NCBI RefSeq assembly: GCF_023684385.1
Contig: NZ_JAGSOJ010000004.1
Span: forward strand, 248,001 to 312,000
Reading direction: 5' to 3'
Origin: Oceanirhabdus seepicola
GTDB taxonomy: Bacteria > Bacillota > Clostridia > Clostridiales > Clostridiaceae
Length of the DNA stretch: 64,000 nt
This document shows, in pieces, positions 1-7,265 of the stretch. Position numbers and translations under genes: made by a program. How positions within the stretch are numbered: position 1 is the first letter of the stretch; each line of letters begins with the position of its first letter. Below the pieces are notes generated by a model that saw only the letters and a program-made list of their open reading frames with translations, had not been told where the DNA came from and did no database searches.

Positions 1-2
1 CA

Positions 3-101
3 ATATTTGTAACTAGGAACAATGAGATTTATATAACATCTGGTCTTGAAGGAAATTTCAAGATTACTGATGAGAACTTCGAATTAAAACATAAAAACTA
101 G
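3..101 (+). CDS. C-terminal end of probable FAD:protein FMN transferase (ApbE), cut by window edge
   Basis: Only the last 32 codons are in the window, ending at TAG 99-101. The visible tail (IYITSGLEGNFKIT followed by DENFEL) resembles the C-terminus of ApbE proteins, which often end in a strand of the type IYVTxGLxDxFKLT. ApbE attaches FMN to a threonine or serine of FMN-binding domains, and the window holds such targets: the lipoprotein at 4760-5266 and RnfG and RnfD. The catalytic part is outside the window, so the call rests on the tail alone. The next gene begins 16 bases later, which suggests one operon. Confidence 0.4.
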   Translation: MFVTRNNEIYITSGLEGNFKITDENFELKHKN

Positions 102-117
102 CGGGAGCGTGTACACA

Positions 118-1068
118 ATGAAAAAAAAGAGTTTATTAATAGCTTTAATATTAATCATAAGTATTAGTCTTTTAGGCTGCACAAGCCAAACTAATAAGGA
201 GGATTCTTCAGCCCCTCTTCAGCCATTAACTATTGGTGTAATGCCAGATTTAGATTCTATTCCATTCATTATTGCAGAACATAATGGATACTTTAAAGAA
301 GAAGGTATTGATGTTACAATAGAACATTTTAAAAGTGCAATGGACAGAGATACTGCACTGCAAACAAAAAAGCTTGATGGTGCAATATCAGATATGCTTG
401 CTGTAGTTTTCTTCAATGATAATGATTTTGACGTGAAAATCACATCTAAAACAGATGGTAGCTTTAAATTAATCGCAGGAAAAGATTCAGGAATATCTAG
501 CATCGATCAAGTTGATGGAAAATCTATAGGAATATCAAAAAATACTATTATCGAATACTTAACTGATAGAATCATGGAAATTTCAAACATTGATGTTAAT
601 TCACCAGAAAAAGTTGCAATTCCTAAGATTCCAACTAGATTAGAGATGCTTAACAATGGGAAATTAGACATGGCTACATTACCAGAACCTCTTGCTAGTC
701 TTGCAGTAACAGCAGGCGGATCTATTTTAAACAGTTCTGATAAGTTAGGTGTGAATCCTGGAATAATGTTATTCACTAGTGATGCAATAGATTCAAAACC
801 TAAAGAAATTCAAGCACTTTATAGAGCTTATAACAAAGCAGTTACCTTTTTAAAAGAAGAGAAGATGGAGAGCTATATTGATTTCGTTATTGAAGAAGCT
901 GGTTTTCCTAAAAACATAAAGGATACATTAACTCTTCCAGATTACACTAAAGCTTCTATGCCTTCAGAAAAAGAATTAGAAGAAGTGTTAACTTGGCTTA
1001 AATCAAAAGATTTAACTAGCAATGATTATACTTTAAAAGAATTATCAACTGATGAGTTTGTAAAATAA
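118..1068 (+). CDS. ABC transporter substrate-binding lipoprotein (NMT1/SsuA-like)
   Basis: Protein of 316 aa. It has a short positive N-terminus, a hydrophobic stretch and a lipobox ending LLGC, so it should be a lipid-anchored surface protein. The mature part begins with a strand (PLTIGVMPDLDSIPFIIAEH) followed by GYFKEEGIDVTIE, the usual start of NMT1/SsuA/TauA-type binding proteins for nitrate, sulfonate or thiamine-precursor import. The substrate cannot be read. No permease or ATPase follows, so the transporter genes are either upstream of the window or elsewhere. ATG 118 was chosen over GTG 109 because GGGAG at 103-107 gives proper spacing only to 118. The gene lies just after the probable apbE tail. 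Confidence 0.8.
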   Translation: MKKKSLLIALILIISISLLGCTSQTNKEDSSAPLQPLTIGVMPDLDSIPFIIAEHNGYFKEEGIDVTIEHFKSAMDRDTALQTKKLDGAISDMLAVVFFNDNDFDVKITSKTDGSFKLIAGKDSGISSIDQVDGKSIGISKNTIIEYLTDRIMEISNIDVNSPEKVAIPKIPTRLEMLNNGKLDMATLPEPLASLAVTAGGSILNSSDKLGVNPGIMLFTSDAIDSKPKEIQALYRAYNKAVTFLKEEKMESYIDFVIEEAGFPKNIKDTLTLPDYTKASMPSEKELEEVLTWLKSKDLTSNDYTLKELSTDEFVK

Positions 1069-1070
1069 AG

Positions 1071-1362
1071 GCACGCGCTACGTGCACAATAAAAGCTAAA
1101 AATCTTTAAAACAAGTTGAGAGTGGACAGTGGACAATGGACAACGATGGATGGTTCTGACTCGGAAGTCAGAACCTACATTTTATTGTTCTTTAGACAAG
1201 ATATTTTTACTCGTTTTATCTTTAGATAAAATATTGTATTTAAAATACAATGTTTCATTTCAAATGAAACGAGTAAAATATTATTGTCCAAGGAACAACA
1301 ATATTAAAATTTCTCGGAGAGAAATATCCTTCGTTGTCAACTGTCCACTGTCAACTCTCAAC
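1071..1362 (+). repeat. Structured interspersed repeat, family A, copy 1
   Basis: Non-coding. After a GC-rich hairpin (GCACG-CGCTA-CGTGC, 1071-1085), a long terminal stem is made by 1115-1146 and 1331-1362 (29 of 32 positions pair). Each arm is a degenerate 7-nt tandem repeat (GTGGACA, GTGGACA, ATGGACA on the left; CTGTCCA, CTGTCAA, CTCTCAA on the right). Inside are hairpins GGTTCTGAC/GTCAGAACC (1152-1175), TTTTATC/GATAAAA, ATTGTATT/AATACAAT, GTTTCATTT/AAATGAAAC (to 1270), and ATTTCTC/GAGAAAT near 1308-1325. TTTACTCG and CGAGTAAA can close the three middle hairpins into a cloverleaf-like unit. The right end stops about 15 bases before the ribosome binding site of the U32 gene. Related copies lie at 15007 and 48619. 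Confidence 0.85.
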
Positions 1363-1392
1363 TATTCTTTTTATAAGGAGGGGGGTTTTCCC

Positions 1393-3321
1393 ATGAGTAG
1401 ATTTTTTAATGGTAATGAAGTAGAATTATTAGCCCCTGCGGGGACCTTTGAAATTTTCGAAAAGATAATCCATAGTGGAGCTGACGCTGTATACTTTGGT
1501 GGAAAGATATTAAATATGCGTATGCATAGAAAAGATTATAATTTTTCAAATGATGAGATAAAAGAAGCTATAAAAATTGCACATTCCTTGAATAAAAAAG
1601 TTTACATAACAGTAAATAATCTATTAAGTCAACAGGATTTAAATGTTGCTGAGGAATATTTAAGATTCTTAGAAGAGGTTCAGCCTGATGCCTTAATTGT
1701 GCAAGATATGGGTATATTAGAATTGGTGAACCGTTTTAATTTAAATCTTCAGTTACATTCTTCCGTAATGATGAATGTGCACAACCTAGAAACTATAAAT
1801 ACATTAAATAAATTAGGTGTCTCTAGAGTTGTTCTTACTAGAGATATGGATTTAAATACAATAAAAGCATTACATAATCAGACTAATATGGAATTCGAAT
1901 ATTTCGCACATGGAGATATGTGTGTAGCACATGGTTCTCAGTGTTTATATAGTGGTATGCTCTTTGGAAAAAGCAGTAACCGTGGACTCTGTATGAAACC
2001 CTGTCGATGGAATTTCACAATAAAGAAAGATGGGCATGTTTACCCAACAGAATATCCAATGGCAGTTAAGGATATGTATATGTATGAACATTTACCTGAA
2101 ATGATTCACGCTGGTATACTTTCTTTTAAGATTGAAGGACGAATGAGAGATTCAGATTATCTAGTACAATTAATCAACTATTATAGCGATGCAATAGACA
2201 GATATATAGAAGATCCCATCTCCTATGATAGAAAAAAAGATGCGCAAGCTATTTATGAAAACCGTAAAAGAGATTTATCTACCTGCAGTGCCTTTGGAAC
2301 TCCTGGACTCTCTAATATAAATAGACGTTACGAAGGTACAGGGAAATTCTATAGTCATGGAAGAGTTTTCAGTAATCCAGTTGAAGAGATAGCACTCAGT
2401 GAAGAAAGAATTCAAGAAATAAAAGAACTCCTAACAGATGGAAATAAATTATCCCCACATAAAGCTAAATTAAGCGTTAAGGTAAACTCATATTCCCAAG
2501 CCAAAGTTGCTTTAGAAGAAGGAGCTGACATCATATATCTATCTGGTGATGTCTTTGAACCAAATCATCCTTTCAATAAAAGCGAGATAGTTCAGCTAAC
2601 TAAGAATAAAAAAGAAGCAAAGATATATCTTGGATTACCTAGGATGATGTCTGCAGATGACTTCTCCAGATACTCTCAGTTGTTAAATGAAAATGATTTA
2701 GGAATAGATGGATTACTTGTTACTAATCTAGGTGCTATAGAAAAATTTAAACACTTGGGACTTGATCTTATTGGAGATTATTCATTGAATATCTATAATC
2801 ATACAGCTGCTTCATTTTATAAAAACCATGGATTATCTTCTGCCACTCTGTCGGTAGAAACTCCTATAATAGATGCAAAAGAAACTCTAGCTATGTCCCA
2901 ACTACCTATTGAAGTTATAGTACATGGCTCCCCAGTTGTTATGTATATGGATCATGATCTATATGAAAATACAAAAGTGCTTGAACCTATAAGAAATGAA
3001 GATAACAAACATTTTGATAACAATGTGCTAGTTCTAGTAGATGATAAAGGATATGAACACCCAGTATACCGTGATAGCTTAACCAGAAATCATATGTTAC
3101 TATACAAGGAACTTTGCTATCTACCTTTCTTAAAGGAACTTAACCATATAGGTGTTAATAATTTCAGAATTGAAGGATGCCATTATTCTATAGATGATTT
3201 GAGACGTGTTTTAAATATATACAGACAGTCCATTAATAATTTAGATAAGTGTGATACTCTATTTAATTCACTCTCCCCTAATCATGGTGGATTCACTTTA
3301 GGCGCTTTTCAGTTTAATTAA
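1393..3321 (+). CDS. U32 family peptidase / RlhA-TrhP-like protein
   Basis: Protein of 642 aa. It opens with VELLAPAGTFEIFEKIIHSGADAVYFGG, the hallmark TIM-barrel start of the U32 (collagenase-like) family. Four cysteines in CVAHGSQC and RGLCMKPC match the conserved cluster of this family, and KIEGRMRD is another family motif. Studied members (E. coli RlhA, TrhP, UbiU/V) are Fe-S proteins that hydroxylate RNA bases or act in quinone synthesis; peptidase activity is doubtful for many. A second barrel-like half follows from about residue 370. The open frame extends upstream to 1129, but that part lies inside repeat copy 1. ATG 1393 follows a strong AAGGAGGGGGG site and begins the family homology. 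Confidence 0.88.
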   Translation: MSRFFNGNEVELLAPAGTFEIFEKIIHSGADAVYFGGKILNMRMHRKDYNFSNDEIKEAIKIAHSLNKKVYITVNNLLSQQDLNVAEEYLRFLEEVQPDALIVQDMGILELVNRFNLNLQLHSSVMMNVHNLETINTLNKLGVSRVVLTRDMDLNTIKALHNQTNMEFEYFAHGDMCVAHGSQCLYSGMLFGKSSNRGLCMKPCRWNFTIKKDGHVYPTEYPMAVKDMYMYEHLPEMIHAGILSFKIEGRMRDSDYLVQLINYYSDAIDRYIEDPISYDRKKDAQAIYENRKRDLSTCSAFGTPGLSNINRRYEGTGKFYSHGRVFSNPVEEIALSEERIQEIKELLTDGNKLSPHKAKLSVKVNSYSQAKVALEEGADIIYLSGDVFEPNHPFNKSEIVQLTKNKKEAKIYLGLPRMMSADDFSRYSQLLNENDLGIDGLLVTNLGAIEKFKHLGLDLIGDYSLNIYNHTAASFYKNHGLSSATLSVETPIIDAKETLAMSQLPIEVIVHGSPVVMYMDHDLYENTKVLEPIRNEDNKHFDNNVLVLVDDKGYEHPVYRDSLTRNHMLLYKELCYLPFLKELNHIGVNNFRIEGCHYSIDDLRRVLNIYRQSINNLDKCDTLFNSLSPNHGGFTLGAFQFN

Positions 3322-3332
3322 AAGCATATAAG

Positions 3333-3395
3333 AATAAATAACAAGTCAAAGATACACACCATAAACCTATGACTAGTTATTTATTTGAATGTGCC
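3333..3395 (+). repeat. Short inverted-repeat element, family B, copy 1
   Basis: Non-coding 63-bp element between the U32 and aminotransferase genes. The left arm AAATAAATAACAAGTC and right arm GACTAGTTATTTATTT pair over 16 positions with one internal mismatch, and the right end continues GAATGTGCC. The same arms and the same mismatch recur at 13514-13574 and 37240-37390. The right end sits directly before the AAAAGGAG ribosome binding site of the next gene. Confidence 0.8.
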
Positions 3396-3412
3396 AAAAG
3401 GAGAAAATGTAC

Positions 3413-4687
3413 ATGAATAATTATATAGGATCAGCAAAAATAATTGAGAAGAAAAGGGAATTTCTTTTTCCATGTTCTCACCATTTTTACAAGAACCCTC
3501 CTCAGATAGTAAGGGGGGAGATGCAGTACTTATTTGATTCACAAGGAAAGCAATATCTGGATTTCTTTGCAGGTGTTTCTGTTATGAACTGTGGACACTG
3601 CAACCCTGAAATTTTAGAGGCATCAATAGCACAAATGAAGACACTTCAACATACAACTACAATTTATCTAAACCAACCAATAGTTGACCTTGCTGAAAAG
3701 CTCTCTCATGTGTTACCTGGTGATATCAAGCATTCATTCTTCTGTTGTACAGGTTCTGAAGCCAATGAAGGTGCTATTTTACTTGCAAGGCTATACACTG
3801 GAAAGAACGGAATCATCTCTTTGAGCAATAGTCTACATGGTAGAACTTATTTAACAATGAGTGCTACTGCAATTCCTATGTGGAGAGTTGATCCAGCACT
3901 TGATACTTCCGTTACAATTGTCCCTAATGTCTATAGTAAGGATAAACCACTTGATGAAGCTGCTAGAGATTCTCTAAAGGAGATTGAAAAAGTAATCCAG
4001 AGCAAAGGGGCTGATAACTTTGCAGCTTTAATAATAGAACCTATTCAAGGTAATGGTGGGATAATAACTCCTCCTAAATGGTATTTCAAAGAGTTAAAAA
4101 CATTACTTGAGAAAAATAAAATTTTAATGATAGTGGATGAGGTACAAACAGGTTTTGCAAGAACAGGTAAGATGTTTGCCATAGAGAATTATGATGTTGT
4201 CCCTGATATAATCACTATAGCAAAAGCTCTTGGAAATGGAATGCCAATCTCAGCATTCTGCGCTAATGATGAGATTGCTTCAGCCTTTACTAAACCTTCC
4301 GCTTCTACCTTAGGTGGTAATCCGGTAGCATCAAGTACATCTATTGCTGTACTTGACTATATAGAGAAAAACAACCTTTGTGAAGTTGCTGAGAAATTAG
4401 GTGCAAAACTTAAAACTGGACTTCTCAATCTAAAAGAAAAACATCCTCTAATATCGGATATTAGAGGACTTGGCTTAATGTTAGGTGCTGAGTTATTAAA
4501 AGAAAATGGTGAACCAGCATCAGAAGAAACTGATTTAATATTAGAAGGGTTAAAGGATGAAGGAATTCTTCTTGGTAAAAATGGACTAGGTCGAAATGTT
4601 CTTGCCTTTCAACCACCTTTAGTTATAACAGAAGATGATGTAGAGCTTGTTTTAAGCAAGTTAGATAAAATTCTTTGTAATCTATAA
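3413..4687 (+). CDS. Class III PLP-dependent aminotransferase
   Basis: Protein of 424 aa. It carries the class III motif around the PLP-ring aspartate (MIVDEVQTGFARTGKMFA) and the Schiff-base lysine segment ITIAKALGNGMPISAF, with the GSEANEGAI cofactor-phosphate motif upstream. Length is typical of the omega-amino acid:pyruvate / acetylornithine / alanine-glyoxylate group. The substrate cannot be fixed from sequence. ATG 3413 lies 9 bases after AGGAG (3399-3403); 3407 is an alternative, while 3389 lies inside the family B repeat and has no ribosome binding site of its own. A terminator follows. Confidence 0.85.
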   Translation: MNNYIGSAKIIEKKREFLFPCSHHFYKNPPQIVRGEMQYLFDSQGKQYLDFFAGVSVMNCGHCNPEILEASIAQMKTLQHTTTIYLNQPIVDLAEKLSHVLPGDIKHSFFCCTGSEANEGAILLARLYTGKNGIISLSNSLHGRTYLTMSATAIPMWRVDPALDTSVTIVPNVYSKDKPLDEAARDSLKEIEKVIQSKGADNFAALIIEPIQGNGGIITPPKWYFKELKTLLEKNKILMIVDEVQTGFARTGKMFAIENYDVVPDIITIAKALGNGMPISAFCANDEIASAFTKPSASTLGGNPVASSTSIAVLDYIEKNNLCEVAEKLGAKLKTGLLNLKEKHPLISDIRGLGLMLGAELLKENGEPASEETDLILEGLKDEGILLGKNGLGRNVLAFQPPLVITEDDVELVLSKLDKILCNL

Positions 4688-4700
4688 TCTTAACAAACTA

Positions 4701-4733
4701 AAAAACAGCCTAAAATTATAGGCTGTTTTTTAT
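4701..4733. terminator. Bidirectional Rho-independent terminator
   Basis: Stem AACAGCCTA/TAGGCTGTT with a 6-nt loop, preceded by A5 and followed by T-rich sequence. It lies between the convergent aminotransferase and FMN-binding lipoprotein genes and can serve both. Confidence 0.85.
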
Positions 4734-4759
4734 ATATACTTTATTAATTTTTACTTTTA

Positions 4760-5266
4760 TTATTTTGCATCAGCTAATGCTTCTTCTGCTAATTGGAATA
4801 AACTATTTACATGAATAGATACTCCTGTGATTGCATCAGTATGTCCTTCATCATCAGTGTACTTGATAGCTGTTGGATCTTGTTTTTCAATTAAGAAAGC
4901 TTCAGCTTTTTCAGCTTGTTCATGCCACTCTGCTTGAGCGTTAGCTTTTTCTACCATTCCATAAGCACCACTTGCTGATTGTGCTTTCTTGTCATCTCCG
5001 CCATCTTTATGAACAGCATTCCAGTTAGCTGAAACGATTTTTCCATCCTCAACAGTTATATCAACTGTCTCTTTCCATCCATTATCAGCAAAGTCTGCTT
5101 GTTCAGCATGATATGTTCCATCTTTATACTTAGCTTCCTTAGTTGATGCTTCAGTTGTTGCTTTATTATTCTTAGCTGAGTTATTTTCATTAGAACCACA
5201 TCCAACAAATAATCCAGCAACTAGAAATACTGATATACCTACTGCTAAAATTTTATTTCTAATCAT
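4760..5266 (-). CDS. FMN-binding domain lipoprotein
   Basis: Protein of 168 aa. Signal peptide with lipobox LFVGC, then a Ser/Thr/Asn/Lys-rich linker to about residue 46. The FMN_bind domain begins at YKDGTYHAE and ends with TDAITGVSIHVNSLFQLAEEAL. Proteins of this family carry FMN on a Thr/Ser in an (S/T)GxT/S motif; here GVS occupies that place, so covalent flavinylation by ApbE is likely but the attachment residue is inferred. Probable role: electron-transfer step at the outer face of the membrane. A probable ApbE tail is encoded 4.7 kb away. Monocistronic, convergent with the aminotransferase. Confidence 0.85.
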   Translation of the reverse strand: MIRNKILAVGISVFLVAGLFVGCGSNENNSAKNNKATTEASTKEAKYKDGTYHAEQADFADNGWKETVDITVEDGKIVSANWNAVHKDGGDDKKAQSASGAYGMVEKANAQAEWHEQAEKAEAFLIEKQDPTAIKYTDDEGHTDAITGVSIHVNSLFQLAEEALADAK

Positions 5267-5349
5267 TTTTATTCCTCCTAATTGATTAATTTCGATAGCT
5301 ATGTTCTAATTGTATTTTGTTGTTATTTTATTGTCAATAAATTGCCGTT

Positions 5350-5413
5350 TTTTGGTCATTTAGTTCTTTTTATTCATTTTATCATTAATCTGTTTTAAAC
5401 AAAATGACCAAAA
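5350..5413. promoter_or_regulatory. Widely spaced perfect inverted repeat upstream of the FMN-binding lipoprotein
   Basis: TTTTGGTCATTT at 5350-5361 and AAATGACCAAAA at 5402-5413 form a perfect 12-bp inverted repeat with centres 52 bp apart, close to five helical turns. It lies about 85-150 bp upstream of the start of the gene at 4760-5266. It could be a pair of operator half-sites for a looping regulator. No regulator is known for it. Confidence 0.4.
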
Positions 5414-5551
5414 CCTTCGAGTGTGCTAGCTTCTTATTAACTTTCTTTAAGGATACAAATTATTATATGTTAATTATTCTGTTTAATATTTATCAGATAT
5501 CTCGTAAGCAAGCTCATGTTAATTTTCTTAGCATAATGGTATAACATTCTT

Positions 5552-6118
5552 TTACTCACATACAGAAAAATACTCATCTTTTAATATAGAAAAAAATATC
5601 ATATCATGCAAACTTCCACCTAAGAAGCTGCGCTTTCTTAAAATTCCCTCTTTTATAAAACCTGACTTTTCTAAAACTCTAGCTGAACCGTAATTTTGTG
5701 TTGATACTGCTGACTCTATTCTATATACATCAATCTTATTAAATGTAAAATCAAGTAATGCCTTTACTGTTTCAGTCATAATTCCCTTATTCCAATATTC
5801 AGGTCTTAAATCATAACCAAAATCAGCTCTTACTTTAGGGATTTCAATTTCGCAATGTAAAATTCCAATAATTTCATGACTCTCTTTTAAAGAAATACCC
5901 CAAGTTATAGCTTTTTTATTCTTGTAATCATCACTAAACCATTTAATTGTATCTTCTGCCTGCTTTATATTTGTATATGGTTTAAATGTTTCATACCTTG
6001 CAACTTCAGGATTACTACGTAATTTATATATACTCTCTGCATCTTCTTGCTTTATTTCCCTCAACACTAATCTTTCAGTGAAAATTTCTGGAAACACACT
6101 AAATATTTCGTCCGCCAT
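5552..6118 (-). CDS. GNAT acetyltransferase, RimJ/RimL type
   Basis: Protein of 188 aa, typical length. It begins FTERLVLREIKQEDAESIYKLR and contains GYDLRPEYWNKGIMTETVKAL (acetyl-CoA loop, here NKGIMTE) and ENxSARVLEKxGF-like sequence (NYGSARVLEKSGF), both characteristic of the Acetyltransf_3 branch. Family members acetylate N-terminal alanines of ribosomal proteins or small molecules; the substrate here is unknown. Start ATG is preceded by GGGGGAG. No operon partner. Confidence 0.85.
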   Translation of the reverse strand: MADEIFSVFPEIFTERLVLREIKQEDAESIYKLRSNPEVARYETFKPYTNIKQAEDTIKWFSDDYKNKKAITWGISLKESHEIIGILHCEIEIPKVRADFGYDLRPEYWNKGIMTETVKALLDFTFNKIDVYRIESAVSTQNYGSARVLEKSGFIKEGILRKRSFLGGSLHDMIFFSILKDEYFSVCE

Positions 6119-6385
6119 AGTTATCTCCCCCTATTTAATTAAAAATATAAACCTTCCTAAAAGTGAAAGCTTTATAAAATTATAAATTCTTTCAACTATA
6201 TTATTTCATAGTTTAATTAATTATTGTATGCATAGAATGATTATAATTAATTTATACATATAATCCTCTTATTGATGAAATATACCTTTGTGTCACTTAT
6301 AAGCATATGATAAAATAGCTAATGGCTGTATAAATTCAATGATTAGCCAAACTACTAATAAAACGCTTAAAGAGAGGTACCAAAT

Positions 6386-6907
6386 TTGAGATTGCTAAAG
6401 AAGACGATTCATAAAGACATTGAAAATATTGAGGGTAGAATATATGAAAGAATAGCTGCGAGGGGGATTGTCCTTAAGGGTTCAAAAATCTTACTACTCT
6501 ATACTAAACGATATAACGATTATAGCTTCCCAGGTGGTGGAGTTGATCCACATGAGGACTTAATCACAGGTCTTAAAAGAGAACTATCCGAAGAAACTGG
6601 TGCAACAAACGTAGAGGTCATCCAAGAATATGGTATATTTGATGAATATAGACCATCATACTATGATGATTCAGACTTAATCCATATGACTTCATACTTT
6701 TATGTATGCAAAATCGACGAAAAACTTGGCAATTCAAATCTTGAAGATTATGAAATCGCTAATGGTATGAGCACTATTTGGATTGATATTCATGAAGCTA
6801 TTCGACACAATAAAGAAGTTATTGCAAATAAAGAAGACTCCATGGGTCTTTCAATTGAAAGAGAGACTTTTGTATTAGAACTGGTTGCTAAAGAATTGGT
6901 TAAATAA
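6386..6907 (+). CDS. NUDIX hydrolase (TTG start)
   Basis: Protein of 173 aa. The NUDIX box is complete: GGGVDPHEDLITGLKRELSE followed by ETGA, matching Gx5Ex7REUxEExGU. It should hydrolyse a nucleoside diphosphate linked to another moiety; substrate unknown. No ATG lies before the box, and TTG 6386 has AGAGAGG eight bases upstream, so a TTG start is assigned. The stop codon lies inside the left arm of a perfect 18-bp terminator hairpin. Confidence 0.85.
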   Translation: MRLLKKTIHKDIENIEGRIYERIAARGIVLKGSKILLLYTKRYNDYSFPGGGVDPHEDLITGLKRELSEETGATNVEVIQEYGIFDEYRPSYYDDSDLIHMTSYFYVCKIDEKLGNSNLEDYEIANGMSTIWIDIHEAIRHNKEVIANKEDSMGLSIERETFVLELVAKELVK

Positions 6908-6942
6908 ATATATTTCAATATATTTATTTAACCAATTTTTTT
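6894..6942 (+). terminator. Rho-independent terminator overlapping the NUDIX stop codon
   Basis: Perfect 18-bp stem (6894-6911 with 6920-6937), 8-nt loop, then T7. The left arm covers the last codons and TAA of the NUDIX gene. Confidence 0.85.
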
Positions 6943-7131
6943 AATACTCTCATTATATTAAGCATAAAATTACTTTAGATGAATCATTGTAATAAATACA
7001 AATTAACAATATATATTTATGCCATTAATCTATTCCTTATCCAATATGTAGTAATTTTGAGCATTATTCAGAAACTCCAAGCTAATTCACTTATTTGAAC
7101 TTTTTTGCCACAAGTTTACCTTTATCCTCTA
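6943..7131. other. AT-rich intergenic stretch without visible feature
   Basis: Part of the 358-bp gap between the NUDIX and SPFH genes. No open frame with a ribosome binding site, no repeat of family A or B and no clear stem-loop was seen beyond the terminator at its left edge and the promoter at its right. Confidence 0.6.
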
Positions 7132-7160
7132 TTGAGTTATTTAATACTATATTATATAAT
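7132..7160 (+). promoter_or_regulatory. Sigma-A-type promoter for the SPFH gene
   Basis: TTGAGT (7132-7137), 17-bp spacer, TATAAT (7155-7160). This would give a leader of roughly 100 nt before the gene at 7266. Confidence 0.5.
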
Positions 7161-7265
7161 AAATACATACAGTAATTGAGTTTTAAAAAACTTCTTAATT
7201 CAATGAAAACCTTTTCCAAAGGTTTAAATAAATTTTATTAATATAAAACAGGGGGAAATTTAATT

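Noticed and set aside
219..776. Minus-strand frames across the substrate-binding lipoprotein gene
   Set aside because: Antisense shadows of a gene with a signal peptide, lipobox and proper ribosome binding site.
1115..1146. Heptamer tandem repeats as a CRISPR array
   Set aside because: Units are 7 nt, degenerate and contiguous with no spacers; no cas genes are present.
1129..1392. Long N-terminal extension of the U32 gene
   Set aside because: The extra 88 codons are translated repeat copy 1, have no ribosome binding site at 1129, and the family homology begins at 1393.
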